Assembly (NCBI RefSeq): GCF_000953015.1
Contig: NZ_LN794158.1
Coordinates: 1,240,001-1,304,000, forward strand
DNA length: 64,000 bases
Direction of reading: 5' to 3'
Origin: Candidatus Methylopumilus turicensis
GTDB lineage: Bacteria; Pseudomonadota; Gammaproteobacteria; Burkholderiales; Methylophilaceae
Every line of letters begins with the position of its first letter. The first letter of the stretch is position 1. Position numbers and translations under genes: made by a program. Positions 16,514-25,092 of this stretch are shown here, piece by piece. The notes below the pieces were generated by a model. It searched no databases. It saw nothing but the letters and a program-made list of their open reading frames with translations, and was not told the DNA's origin.

Positions 16514-17442
16514 ATGAAAAAAACTTGTTCTGGATTATTGTTCTATTAACGCTGAGCGGTTGTTTTGAGATCAATCAACCAATTGAAATCCTACCAGGTG
16601 AATTTAAAAGCATCCAAAAATGGCTTACGAATGAAGACAAGGTCACATAGACTAAGCCCATTGAGGAAACTAGAAGAAAAACTGGCGATGAAAGCGCTGA
16701 GCAATCGCCCCAAAAGTTAGATACATACCTCAATCAAGCTCCGACTGAGCCAGCTAAGCAATCAAGTGCGCTCAACATTTCAATGCCTAAAAAGATCATC
16801 GTCCAAGAAGTCGCCGCCGAAGATATCACCTTAAAGGTAAATCATGATAAAGAACTAAAAGCAAAACTGGCTCAGATCGCTCAAGCTGAGCCATCAAAAA
16901 CTGCTGTTGTAAAAGAATTGAAACCCACCACCGCCACAGAACGTACTTCACTTTCAGAGCTTTATAATCAAAATTGGCAAATGAGCAGGATTTTGATCTC
17001 GAACAACTTTATCGCGCATGAAAACCACTGGCAATTTGGGTTTAACAAGAATGGGAAATATAAAGCCTTTGGCGCTTGCAACTACCTGACAGGGAAATTC
17101 AACGCTTCAGACGACGGGGCATTTAGATTAGGAAAACTTGAAACCTCACTTAACGACTGTCCTGAAAGCAAAGACGAAGAAGTGATGGTATTTAACATGC
17201 TACTCATGGCCGATAGCTTTGCCATCCAAGGGGAAAGGCTAGTACTCAAAAGTGGCGGCAGGGTAATGATGGAGCTCAGAGTTTATGATCAAGAGATTAA
17301 TGTGCAGATGGCAAAAAGATCACATAGTAAAAAAGACAAGAAATCTTTAAAAGATAGAAAGACTTCAAAAGCCAAATCCCCAAAAGCTAAAGCATCAAAG
17401 AAAAAAACAAAAAAATCACAATCAAGCCAAAAGAAAACATAA
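16514..17442 (+). pseudogene. Broken META-domain lipoprotein with Lys-rich tail
   Basis: An ATG at 16514 starts 'MKKTCSGLLFY' and stops at once. One extra A in the 7-A run at 16517-16523 would instead give a lipoprotein leader, read from 16525 as 'LFWIIVLLTLSGC', with a lipobox and onward reading. That frame then meets TAG at 16648-16650 and continues open, in the same frame, through the ATG at 16783 to the stop at 17442. The intact 3' part (219 residues from 16783) has a META/HslJ-like domain at about 60-165 ('NWQMSRI', 'GACNYLTGKF', 'LETSLNDCPESKDEEVMVFNMLL') and a C-terminal tail that is nearly half Lys. No ribosome binding site precedes 16783. The gene is probably inactive; sequencing error at the A-run could explain one lesion but not both. 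Confidence 0.75.
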
Positions 17443-17561
17443 AGATGTATGCTCTAAGTAAGGAATGACAGGATGGGATGGTAGGCGAAGCAAGGTGGGC
17501 AGCAAGAGAGTTACTTGCATCAAAAAACCCGCATTGTGAACACAATTCGGGGTTTAGTTGT

Positions 17562-17646
17562 TGGTGCGGCTGGAGAGACTCGAACTCTCACGACTTTCGT
17601 CACCACCCCCTCAAGATGGCGTGTCTACCAATTCCACCACAGCCGC
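17562..17646 (-). tRNA. tRNA-Leu (anticodon GAG)
   Basis: On the minus strand the gene starts GCGGCTGTGG (17646) and ends CCAGCCGC-A with CCA encoded (17562-17564). The acceptor stem GCGGCTG pairs with CAGCCGC. The D-arm has the TGGTAGACAC of bacterial tRNA-Leu. The anticodon stem is CCATC/GGTGG with loop TTGAGGG, giving GAG. A long variable arm (GTGACGAAAGTCGT) marks a class II tRNA, and the T-loop GTTCGAGTC is present. It lies just upstream of secG in position but downstream of it in transcription (secG, then tRNA), a common betaproteobacterial neighbour. Confidence 0.96.
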
Positions 17647-17652
17647 TTAATT

Positions 17653-18009
17653 TTACTGAGGCACTTCCTTATTCGCTGGCGCTGGCTTATTTGCTGGGGC
17701 CGGCACTGCAGCAGGTGCTGCTGATTTTGGCGCAGCTTGTTCCGTGGTGATTGATTTAACAACACTCACGCGGTCAGCACGGTGGCCCGACATGTAAGCT
17801 AAGGTTAAGCTGGTGGTAAAAAACACAGCGACACAAATCGCTGTGGCACGGCTCATAAAGTTAGAAGAGCCACTTACCCCAAATAAACTGCCTGATGCAC
17901 CGCTACCGAAGGCAGCACCCATATCAGCACCTTTGCCGTGCTGCAGAAGGACTAAACCAATGACTGCGGCGGATGCTAATACGTGAATAACTGTAATTAA
18001 ATTTTCCAT
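17653..18009 (-). CDS. secG: Preprotein translocase subunit SecG
   Basis: 118 residues. Two transmembrane helices ('LITVIHVLASAAVIGLVLLQ' and 'ATAICVAVFFTTSLTLAY') flank the conserved cytoplasmic loop 'QHGKGADMGAAFGSGASGSLFG', which identifies SecG. The C-terminal Ala/Pro/Lys tail is common in betaproteobacteria. SecG assists SecYE-SecA protein export at the inner membrane. It lies 49 bp downstream of tpiA on the same strand and 6 bp before tRNA-Leu, so the three may be co-transcribed. Confidence 0.95.
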   Translation of the reverse strand: MENLITVIHVLASAAVIGLVLLQHGKGADMGAAFGSGASGSLFGVSGSSNFMSRATAICVAVFFTTSLTLAYMSGHRADRVSVVKSITTEQAAPKSAAPAAVPAPANKPAPANKEVPQ

Positions 18010-18058
18010 AATTTCTTTTGTTTCTTCCGAAAATGCTTGCGTGTGACAGCGGTGCTAA

Positions 18059-18820
18059 CTATCGAACGGCCGCTGCAGCAAGACAAATTTTTTCAAAATC
18101 GTTCGCATCTAATGAACAACGCCCAATCAGGCCGCCATCAATATCCTGCATAACTAGCAATTGTGACGCATTTACAGGATTTACGCTACCCCCATAGAGG
18201 ATGCGTAAGCTATTTGCGGCATCAGCATCGTAACCCGCAATACGCGCACGGATGAACTCATGCATGGCCTGGGCTTGGTCTGGAGTGGCACTTAAACCAG
18301 TGCCAATCGCCCAAATCGGCTCATAAGAAACGACCGCATGTTCAAATACTGCACCCCCTTGGCTGAGCAATAAGGCATCTAACTGCTCTGCCACCACTTG
18401 CTGCTCCATGCCTGCCTCACGCTCTTGCAAGGTCTCGCCCACACACAATACTGGCGTTAGTCCTGCATTTTTGGCCGTCACAAACTTGGCCGCAATATTC
18501 TCACCACTTTCACAATAAGCGGTGCTACGCTCAGAATGCCCAAGAATCACATAGGTCGCATCAAAGTCTTTTAGCATGCTTGCCGCGACCTCGCCCGTAT
18601 AAGCGCCAACCGGATATTTGCCAACGTTTTGAGCGCCCCAAGCAATGTTAGTGCCGGACAGCACTACTTGCGCTTGGAATAAGTAGGGGTAAGGCACACA
18701 GACCGCGAAATCGACATTGTCGATAGGCGCTAATTTTTGTTTGAATGCGTCGAACAATTGCTGATTCTGGGCAATCGACCCATGCATTTTCCAATTTGCT
18801 ACCACCAGCTTACGACGCAT
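18059..18820 (-). CDS. tpiA: Triose-phosphate isomerase
   Basis: 253 residues, usual TIM length. It interconverts dihydroxyacetone phosphate and glyceraldehyde-3-phosphate. Catalytic elements are present: Lys11 in 'NWKMHG', the His of 'ILGHSERS', the Glu of '[11 protein letters not shown]' and the phosphate loop 'LYGGSVNP'. 'HSERS' replaces the more usual 'HSERR', a mild variation outside the catalytic residues. The neighbours secG and tRNA-Leu downstream form a typical tpiA-secG arrangement. Confidence 0.97.
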   Translation of the reverse strand: MRRKLVVANWKMHGSIAQNQQLFDAFKQKLAPIDNVDFAVCVPYPYLFQAQVVLSGTNIAWGAQNVGKYPVGAYTGEVAASMLKDFDATYVILGHSERSTAYCESGENIAAKFVTAKNAGLTPVLCVGETLQEREAGMEQQVVAEQLDALLLSQGGAVFEHAVVSYEPIWAIGTGLSATPDQAQAMHEFIRARIAGYDADAANSLRILYGGSVNPVNASQLLVMQDIDGGLIGRCSLDANDFEKICLAAAAVR

Positions 18821-18909
18821 ATTTGAACCTTATAAATTTGACGCGAATTTTACGCTTGCAGACCCTATTACTCAAGGCTCATGACGCTAGGCGTATGACT
18901 GAATATGGA

Positions 18910-20616
18910 TTACCCAACTGGAATACAATGCCGGACGTTAAGCTGCACACGCTGGCGACCGTTAAATTCATTGGTTTGCAACTCATACACCACATGCACT
19001 TTAGTTGGCAAAAAGTCTTGCTGCTGAAAATAAATCGCATCGATTATGCGGCCGGTCTGATCGTCTGCTTTTTGCAACGAAAGCTTAAGATGTCGCTCAC
19101 CCACCACTTTTTGCTGATTGACAATAAACACATCACTAAATAATGGCGCAGGAAAGCCTTGCCCCCACACTTGTTTATCTAATGCCACAGCCACATCCCA
19201 ATCGACTTCATGCGCCGACAGTGATCCATCGGTTTCGATCACGGCATCTAAATCTGCAGGCGTGAGTAAACTGGCAGCAACGTCTTCGAAGGCTTGCTTA
19301 AAAGCATTAAATCCATCATGCGGGATCGTTAAGCCCGCTGCCATGGCGTGTCCGCCAAATTTAAAAATCAAATCTGGATGACGTTTTGAAACGAGATCTA
19401 ATGCATCCCGCAAATGTAAGCCTTTGATAGATCGACCAGAGCCTTTCAAGTTGCCATCAGCACCCAAGGCAAACGCAATAACGGGCCGATGATATTGCTC
19501 TTTCACCTGAGAGGCCAAAATACCAATCACACCTTGATGCCAATCTGGCTCGAAAATACTTAAACTAAACTGCCCGCTGACATCCACTTCATCCAAAGAA
19601 ATATTAGCCGCCTCCTGCATATCCGCTTCAATGGCGCGACGCTCTAAATTCATGGTGTGCAAGCGTTGCGCCATGACGGTGGCTTCGATTTCATCATCCG
19701 AGATCAAACAGGCAATGCCAAGCGCCATATCATCAAGTCGCCCTGCCGCATTGAGGCGCGGGCCCACGCTAAAGCCTAAATCCTGTGCATTCACTTTTGA
19801 CGCTTCTCGCCCGGCTATCTTTAATAATGCACGAATCGCCACACAGCCCTTGCCCGCCCGAATGCGGCGTAAACCTTGCTCGACTAAAATGCGATTATTA
19901 TCGTCTAGCTTCACCAAGTCAGCCACAGTGCCCAAAGCCACAATGTCGAGTAATTCAGTTAAATTAGGCTCAGGCTTTTCTGAAAATACGCCACGATTTC
20001 TGAGTTCAGCGCGCAAGGCCAGCATCACATAAAAAATCACCCCAACACCCGCTAGGTTTTTACTGGGGAAATCACACCCGTGTTGATTTGGATTCACCAT
20101 GCAAGCCGCCTCTGGGGTTAAGTCGCCTGGCAAATGGTGGTCCGTGACCAGCACTTTAATCCCTAGGCTATTGGCCCTAGCAACACCATCCACACTCGCG
20201 ATGCCGTTATCCACAGTCATGATGATGTCTGGCTTGCGTTCAGCAGCCAGCTCAACAATTTCGGGCGTTAAGCCATAGCCATATTCAAATCGATTGGGCA
20301 CCAGATAATCTACTTGGGCACCCATACTGCGCAAGCCTCTGACCGCCACTGCCGTTGCTGTCGCACCATCACAATCATAATCTCCGACCACCAGCAATGA
20401 TTGCTTTTGTGCAATGGCATCTGCCAGCAAAACGGCCATTTGCGACGCGTTGGTGAGCTGCTCAGGTGGGATTAATTGCGCCAGGGAGACATCTAGTTGC
20501 TTCATTTGCGCAATACCGCGCGCAGCAAGCACTCTGGCTAGGATTGGCATCAAACCCGCTTGACTGAGCGCATCCGCTGCCACGGCATTAAAAGAACGTT
20601 GAATAATGTTTGCCAT
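18910..20616 (-). CDS. recJ: Single-stranded-DNA-specific 5'-3' exonuclease RecJ
   Basis: About 568 residues from the ATG at 20616 ('MANIIQRSF'); an upstream extension would overlap the preceding gene and is rejected. DHH-family motifs are present: 'VGDYDCDGATATAV', 'MTVDNGIAS', 'VLVTDHHLPGD', and the DHHA1 'GGHAMAAGL'. The C-terminal OB domain is present. RecJ resects DNA in RecFOR recombination and mismatch repair. It starts 2 bp after the stop of the RpfE-type gene, so the two are co-transcribed. Confidence 0.95.
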   Translation of the reverse strand: MANIIQRSFNAVAADALSQAGLMPILARVLAARGIAQMKQLDVSLAQLIPPEQLTNASQMAVLLADAIAQKQSLLVVGDYDCDGATATAVAVRGLRSMGAQVDYLVPNRFEYGYGLTPEIVELAAERKPDIIMTVDNGIASVDGVARANSLGIKVLVTDHHLPGDLTPEAACMVNPNQHGCDFPSKNLAGVGVIFYVMLALRAELRNRGVFSEKPEPNLTELLDIVALGTVADLVKLDDNNRILVEQGLRRIRAGKGCVAIRALLKIAGREASKVNAQDLGFSVGPRLNAAGRLDDMALGIACLISDDEIEATVMAQRLHTMNLERRAIEADMQEAANISLDEVDVSGQFSLSIFEPDWHQGVIGILASQVKEQYHRPVIAFALGADGNLKGSGRSIKGLHLRDALDLVSKRHPDLIFKFGGHAMAAGLTIPHDGFNAFKQAFEDVAASLLTPADLDAVIETDGSLSAHEVDWDVAVALDKQVWGQGFPAPLFSDVFIVNQQKVVGERHLKLSLQKADDQTGRIIDAIYFQQQDFLPTKVHVVYELQTNEFNGRQRVQLNVRHCIPVG

Positions 20617-20618
20617 AC

Positions 20619-21638
20619 TTACGCGTCTGCCAATTGAAAATAGGAAGTCACTGAAGCGGCTTTTTGCCAAAATTTCCAGCGCCAAAAGCGCCATGTATCG
20701 GTCGATTTGACTGTGAGTGTAAATGTCATGCCATGGACATCAAAATGACAACGCAAGGTATCAATCTCTTTGCGCTTTAATGCCTGCAACAATGGCGCAA
20801 ACCAATCCGCTTCAAGTTTCTCAACGGCATGCGTTTGAACCTCATTCAATACAACCACCGCATCCCCTTGCCTCTTTTTATCGCAGAAAGACTGATAGTG
20901 CGATGGCAAGTCTTGCGGAGTAATGCCAGTGAAACTCGCCAAGCCAGCACTCAACATGTCATTCGCGAATAAATTAAAAGCCGGCGGTTTAGCTGCATGA
21001 TGCATTGCTTGAAAGCTTCCGCCGCCTGAAAGCCAAAGACTATTCATCACAGGCAAGCCCTGTTGTTCACGCGCAGCATTCACTGCATGGTCATGCAGAA
21101 GCATTTGCACCTCATTGAGTAAAGCCTGAAATTGCATGCCTTGTTTGCCATTTGGCAAATGTTTACCCACATCTCGCCCAAGAGATTCAGCAAGCAAATA
21201 CGTTGAAACCTCTACGTGCGCGTCAATATGGAGATACCACCAATGACCTGATTGACTTGGCACAAAGCGTAAACCATCCTCAGCAAAGTGATGGTTGAAA
21301 TCTGCCAAGAGGGAAGCGGCTTCTGAAGGAGATAAATGGAGGGACTCTCCAAGACTAAAGAAATCACGCTGCAACACAAAATTCACTGGATGGACTAAAA
21401 GCCAATAACCCGTCGCTTGTATATGAGACTCACCTAGAAGCATGATCGGGGCGAGTGGCCAATCTGCCTGTTTTTGAACTTCAAATTGTCGGCATAAGCT
21501 TGCCTCAAGCGCGTACTCAGTATCACGCTGCCAAGCACCGATCGTGCTGAGTTTAGAAAATGCCGTGCAATTGTTGCTTGCCAGCAAGAACTTTGCAAAT
21601 TGGGGAAAATAAACATCCAGATTCAAATCATCACTCAT
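20619..21638 (-). CDS. RpfE-type / phosphoglycerate-mutase-like conserved protein
   Basis: 339 residues. It resembles a betaproteobacterial family often labelled 'regulatory protein, RpfE type' or 'cofactor-independent phosphoglycerate mutase-like' and usually found beside recJ. Visible signatures are 'HLSPSEAASLLADFNHHF', 'LRFVPSQSGHWWYL' and 'MNSLWLSGGGSF'. No alkaline-phosphatase-superfamily metal ligands are obvious, so a mutase activity is doubtful, and the RpfE name comes from a Xanthomonas cluster without proven biochemistry. Function is unknown. It is co-transcribed with recJ (2-bp gap). Confidence 0.65.
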   Translation of the reverse strand: MSDDLNLDVYFPQFAKFLLASNNCTAFSKLSTIGAWQRDTEYALEASLCRQFEVQKQADWPLAPIMLLGESHIQATGYWLLVHPVNFVLQRDFFSLGESLHLSPSEAASLLADFNHHFAEDGLRFVPSQSGHWWYLHIDAHVEVSTYLLAESLGRDVGKHLPNGKQGMQFQALLNEVQMLLHDHAVNAAREQQGLPVMNSLWLSGGGSFQAMHHAAKPPAFNLFANDMLSAGLASFTGITPQDLPSHYQSFCDKKRQGDAVVVLNEVQTHAVEKLEADWFAPLLQALKRKEIDTLRCHFDVHGMTFTLTVKSTDTWRFWRWKFWQKAASVTSYFQLADA

Positions 21639-21763
21639 TTCTAAAACACCCAGCCAAGAAACAAACCAAGCATGATGGCGCCTGGCAGGTCATAAATTAC
21701 TTTGAATAAATTTCATTTCACTATACTATTTTCACATACATTTGACTGAAATCTATCCAAGCT

Positions 21764-22216
21764 ATGGAACTAATTTTATGGCGTCATGCTGAGGCTGAAG
21801 ATGGCTACCCGGATGACGAACGCGCACTGACTTCAACGGGTCTTGAACAAGCAAAAAAAATGGCGGCTTGGCTTAAAGCGCGCATGCCCAAAGAGACCCG
21901 CATTTTAGTGAGTCCAGCCAAACGTGCCCAACAAACAGCCAGTGCTTTAGATTTGCCATTTACGACGCTGCATGAATTAGCGCCAAGTGCATCACCGCAT
22001 GATTTGTTGAAAGTAGCCAACTGGGATACCAGTAAAGGCGCCGTATTAATCGTTGGCCACCAACCGACACTTGGTATGGCGGCCGCCATCGCGATGACAC
22101 ATAAAACCCATTATTGGTGTGTGAAAAAAGGGGCGGTTTGGTGGATTGCAAGTCGGATACGTGCAGAGGAAGAACAGGCGATCATTCGCGCTGTGATTTC
22201 TCCTGACATGCTTTAG
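21764..22216 (+). CDS. sixA: Phosphohistidine phosphatase SixA
   Basis: 150 residues, usual SixA length. The RHG-type histidine phosphatase motif 'LILWRHAEAEDG' starts the protein, with the second catalytic His in 'VGHQPTLG'. SixA removes phosphate from phosphohistidine, on ArcB Hpt or the nitrogen PTS in E. coli; the target here is unknown. It is followed 38 bp later by a CYTH-domain gene on the same strand, a pairing that recurs in betaproteobacteria and hints at a shared phosphate-related role. Confidence 0.9.
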   Translation: MELILWRHAEAEDGYPDDERALTSTGLEQAKKMAAWLKARMPKETRILVSPAKRAQQTASALDLPFTTLHELAPSASPHDLLKVANWDTSKGAVLIVGHQPTLGMAAAIAMTHKTHYWCVKKGAVWWIASRIRAEEEQAIIRAVISPDML

Positions 22217-22254
22217 CGCTTTTTTACTCTCCCCTTTAAGCAAAACAGTTAGCC

Positions 22255-23253
22255 ATGGCCAACGAAATCGAACTCAAGCTTCGTATTGCTGAGTCATGCG
22301 CACACCTGCTCAACCAACACGCCGCGATTACGGAACGATTAGTTGAAGCGCCATGGACCCGCAAACTCGTCAGCATTTATTACGACACGCCAGATTTAGC
22401 CTTGTTAGATGCAGGTTTAAATTTGCGTGTACGCAGTATGTCAGGCGGTTGGTTTCAAGCCATCAAAAGTACAGGGCAATCAATAGGCGGCTTGCATCAG
22501 CGCCTGGAGTGGGAAGATTTGCTCACTAACAATGCGCCCGATTTTAATAAAATTACTGAGCCGCATTTAGCCAATATTTTTGCTGACCAGAAGCTGAGAG
22601 CAGCGCTGAAACCTGTGTTTATTGTCGATGTGGTGCGCACTGATTGGCTACTCAACTACCCAGATGGGTCAGTGATTGAAGTGTCTGCGGATATTGGCGA
22701 CCTCAAAAGCTCAACCGATCATGCTTGCGAGCATATCTGCCCGATTCAGGAATTAGAAATCGAACTCAAGCAAGGCAACACTTATCACTTATTTGAGCTG
22801 GCCTTAGCGTTGCAACAAGACATTCCCATGAGTATTGAGAATGGCAGTAAAGCACAAATGGGCTATCGTTATTTGCGGCCACAGCCTTTGATTAAGACTC
22901 ATGCGCAAGCCATGAATATCAAGCGCTTTAAGTCGCCGCCAACCACCAAGCAAATCATGCAAGAGGCGCTGACTAGCATGCAGGATAATCAAGAAATCTT
23001 GAAAAAAGTAAATCATACTCCAGCGGTTTATCACATGAAGCTTGCTAATAATCGTCTCGCTAGCGCTTTAGCCTATAGCGGCTACCGTGCCACCGATAGA
23101 GATACGCTCAGCATCATTCAAGACTTAGAATGGTTGGCACAATTCTTAATCTCGCCCTGCGACAACTTTGCTTATCAAAACCTCAATGCTATTTTGAATG
23201 GTCAGCGCTATCAACGAATATTACTTCGCCTGGGGGCTTGGTTACATCAATAA
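22255..23253 (+). CDS. CYTH-domain protein (triphosphatase-like) with short CHAD-like C-terminus
   Basis: 332 residues. The N-terminal ~200 residues form a CYTH tunnel-fold domain: ExExK signature 'NEIELKL' (Glu4, Glu6, Lys8), 'SIYYDTPDLALLDAGLNLRVR', 'QRLEWEDLL' and 'ELEIELKQG'. E. coli YgiF, with this domain, hydrolyses inorganic triphosphate. The remaining ~110 residues look like the first helices of a CHAD domain ('VYHMKLANNRLASALAYSG') but are far shorter than the usual ~280, and few His residues remain. It is downstream of sixA. Triphosphatase activity is likely from the motif; polyphosphate binding is doubtful. Confidence 0.8.
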   Translation: MANEIELKLRIAESCAHLLNQHAAITERLVEAPWTRKLVSIYYDTPDLALLDAGLNLRVRSMSGGWFQAIKSTGQSIGGLHQRLEWEDLLTNNAPDFNKITEPHLANIFADQKLRAALKPVFIVDVVRTDWLLNYPDGSVIEVSADIGDLKSSTDHACEHICPIQELEIELKQGNTYHLFELALALQQDIPMSIENGSKAQMGYRYLRPQPLIKTHAQAMNIKRFKSPPTTKQIMQEALTSMQDNQEILKKVNHTPAVYHMKLANNRLASALAYSGYRATDRDTLSIIQDLEWLAQFLISPCDNFAYQNLNAILNGQRYQRILLRLGAWLHQ

Positions 23254-23277
23254 AAAAGCCGCAGTTAAGCGGCTTTA
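23250..23277 (-). terminator. Terminator for the M17 aminopeptidase gene, inverted repeat shared with the CYTH end
   Basis: A perfect 8-bp stem AAAGCCGC/GCGGCTTT with loop AGTTAA (23255-23276). Read on the minus strand it is followed by TTTTTTA. It overlaps the TAA of the CYTH gene and lies about 100 bp past the aminopeptidase stop. Confidence 0.75.
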
Positions 23278-23374
23278 GGTTAATCAATCATCATGACGTT
23301 GATGAATGCGATGCCCATTATCTGAATAAAAGACAGTTTCATTCACCCAGTGATCAATTTTCGAGTAAAACGCA

Positions 23375-24838
23375 TCAATACTGCTTAAGCAATTCAAACG
23401 TCAGCGCAACGCCAAAACCGTTAACATCACTCGCTACAGCACCTAAACCACCCTTACGGTTGTATGAGGATAAATCTACATGCAACCATGGCACATCATG
23501 TTCAATGAATTTAGATAAAAATCTAGTGGCATGTACATGGTCAGCGCCACCATCCAACGTACATTGCTTGATGTCAGCAATGCTACTTTCAATGTCTTCA
23601 TCGTAATCATCATCAAACGGGAATGCGCAAACACGCTCACCCACCGCGGCACCAAGGCCAACCGCCTTACAAAGTAGCGCAGGATGATTACCTAGCACGC
23701 CGCTGTAACGATCGCCCAAAGCACTCATCATGCTGCCAGTCAGTGTGGCAAAATCTACCATCCAATCTGGCTTTTCACGAGACGCTAAAGTTAAGGTATC
23801 CGCCAGGACCATGCGGCCTTCTGCATCGGTATGCACAATTTCAATCGTGGTACCGTTAAGCGCAGTCACCACATCATTTTGTTTGTATGCAAGCGGCCCA
23901 ATATGATTTTGAGCAATGGCTAGCCAGCAATCAATCTTCATTGGCAGTTTAGCCTTTGTTGCCGCAAGCAAGACACCCAAAGCAACCGCTGAACCATTCA
24001 TGTCTTCATGCATGCCGTTCATATATTTAGCCGGCTTAAGGTTATGTCCGCCCGTATCAAAACAAATGCCCTTGCCCACCAGCGCGATATGTTTCTTCGC
24101 ATCGTTTGGTGAATAAGTCAGATGGACTATTGCAGCATCTTGCGGGTCTGATCCTTGGCCTACAGCGACGAAAGCACCAGCCCCCATTTGAGTGAGTTGT
24201 TGCATATCAAATTCTTGATATTGCCAGCCCTTAGATTTTGCAAGTTCAGCGATTTTAGTACGATATTGCGTAGGATTAAGCTCATTTGGCGGCGTCATCG
24301 TGAGTGTTCGCGTCAAAACATTACCTGCAATCATGGCTTGAATCTCAGCAAATTCAGTCGAATCTTGCCAGCCAAAAATAGACACTTCTCTCAAAACCTC
24401 AGACTTCGTTTCTTTTTGCGCCACTTTGCCTTTACGCTCGGGCAATTCAGCGGCATTCACACTCACCACATAGAAGGCATCTTTCGCAGCTTGCTGACGC
24501 GCACCTTCTGAGCCGTAAACGGCAATAGCCAATGCAGCTGGCTTTTCATCGAGCAAAGGTTTAATTGCTTTCCGCAATTGCGTTTGGCGCTTAAACGCTG
24601 ACAAGCCTTCATCCAACACCACCCAGCTTGCTAAAGCCCCATTCGGCAAATCTGCAACCACCGCTCCTTTTTGCAAATCCGCATATTTTTTATTAGTACG
24701 CGTTAACTTGGCATTTAATACGCTTAAAAATGGCAACGTATCTGGACAATCTGCTGACAAAACAAATAAAAGGTGTGTTTGCGCCGATAAAGCATTTTCA
24801 TCTGCAGGCATTAAATTTTGTTTAAGGGTGATGGACAT
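23375..24838 (-). CDS. Leucyl aminopeptidase family protein (M17)
   Basis: 487 residues. The C-terminal catalytic domain carries the M17 signature 'VHTDAEGRMVLADTL' (metal ligands Asp and Glu, catalytic Arg). It also has 'GKGICFDTGGHNLKPAKYM', with catalytic Lys and a ligand Asp, and 'HEDMNGSAVALGV'. It removes N-terminal amino acids with two divalent metals, in the cytoplasm, as a hexamer in the known family. 'GGHNLKP' replaces the 'GGISLKP' of E. coli PepA, placing it in the PepB-like or 'leucyl aminopeptidase family' branch, so I give no symbol. GAGG precedes the ATG. Confidence 0.92.
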   Translation of the reverse strand: MSITLKQNLMPADENALSAQTHLLFVLSADCPDTLPFLSVLNAKLTRTNKKYADLQKGAVVADLPNGALASWVVLDEGLSAFKRQTQLRKAIKPLLDEKPAALAIAVYGSEGARQQAAKDAFYVVSVNAAELPERKGKVAQKETKSEVLREVSIFGWQDSTEFAEIQAMIAGNVLTRTLTMTPPNELNPTQYRTKIAELAKSKGWQYQEFDMQQLTQMGAGAFVAVGQGSDPQDAAIVHLTYSPNDAKKHIALVGKGICFDTGGHNLKPAKYMNGMHEDMNGSAVALGVLLAATKAKLPMKIDCWLAIAQNHIGPLAYKQNDVVTALNGTTIEIVHTDAEGRMVLADTLTLASREKPDWMVDFATLTGSMMSALGDRYSGVLGNHPALLCKAVGLGAAVGERVCAFPFDDDYDEDIESSIADIKQCTLDGGADHVHATRFLSKFIEHDVPWLHVDLSSYNRKGGLGAVASDVNGFGVALTFELLKQY

Positions 24839-25053
24839 ACAAAAACCTCACTAATTTCGTTTAAATGTCGTTAAATTTCATTATATTCTTCAATTACGCT
24901 AGATTTATGTAATTGATTAAGCTCGCAAAACCCCGCTAAAACTTGACCAATTTAGTCAATAAAGGGAAAATGTGGGTTAACCAAACAATCACTTATTATT
25001 TTTACTAACAAATGATAACGACCTAGAGATGTAATATTTCTAGTTGATTATAC

Positions 25054-25073
25054 CTTTTAGATCATTCTAAAAG
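25054..25073. promoter_or_regulatory. Perfect inverted repeat just upstream of aceE
   Basis: CTTTTAGA-TCAT-TCTAAAAG, 8-bp perfect arms, 19 bp before the aceE ATG and next to its ribosome binding site (CTGGAGAA, about 25078-25085). It could be an operator or a 5'-UTR hairpin. It does not match the E. coli PdhR site. A looser CTAGA...TCTAG pair lies 15 bp upstream. Confidence 0.5.
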
Positions 25074-25092
25074 CTTTCTGGAGAACCACCCC

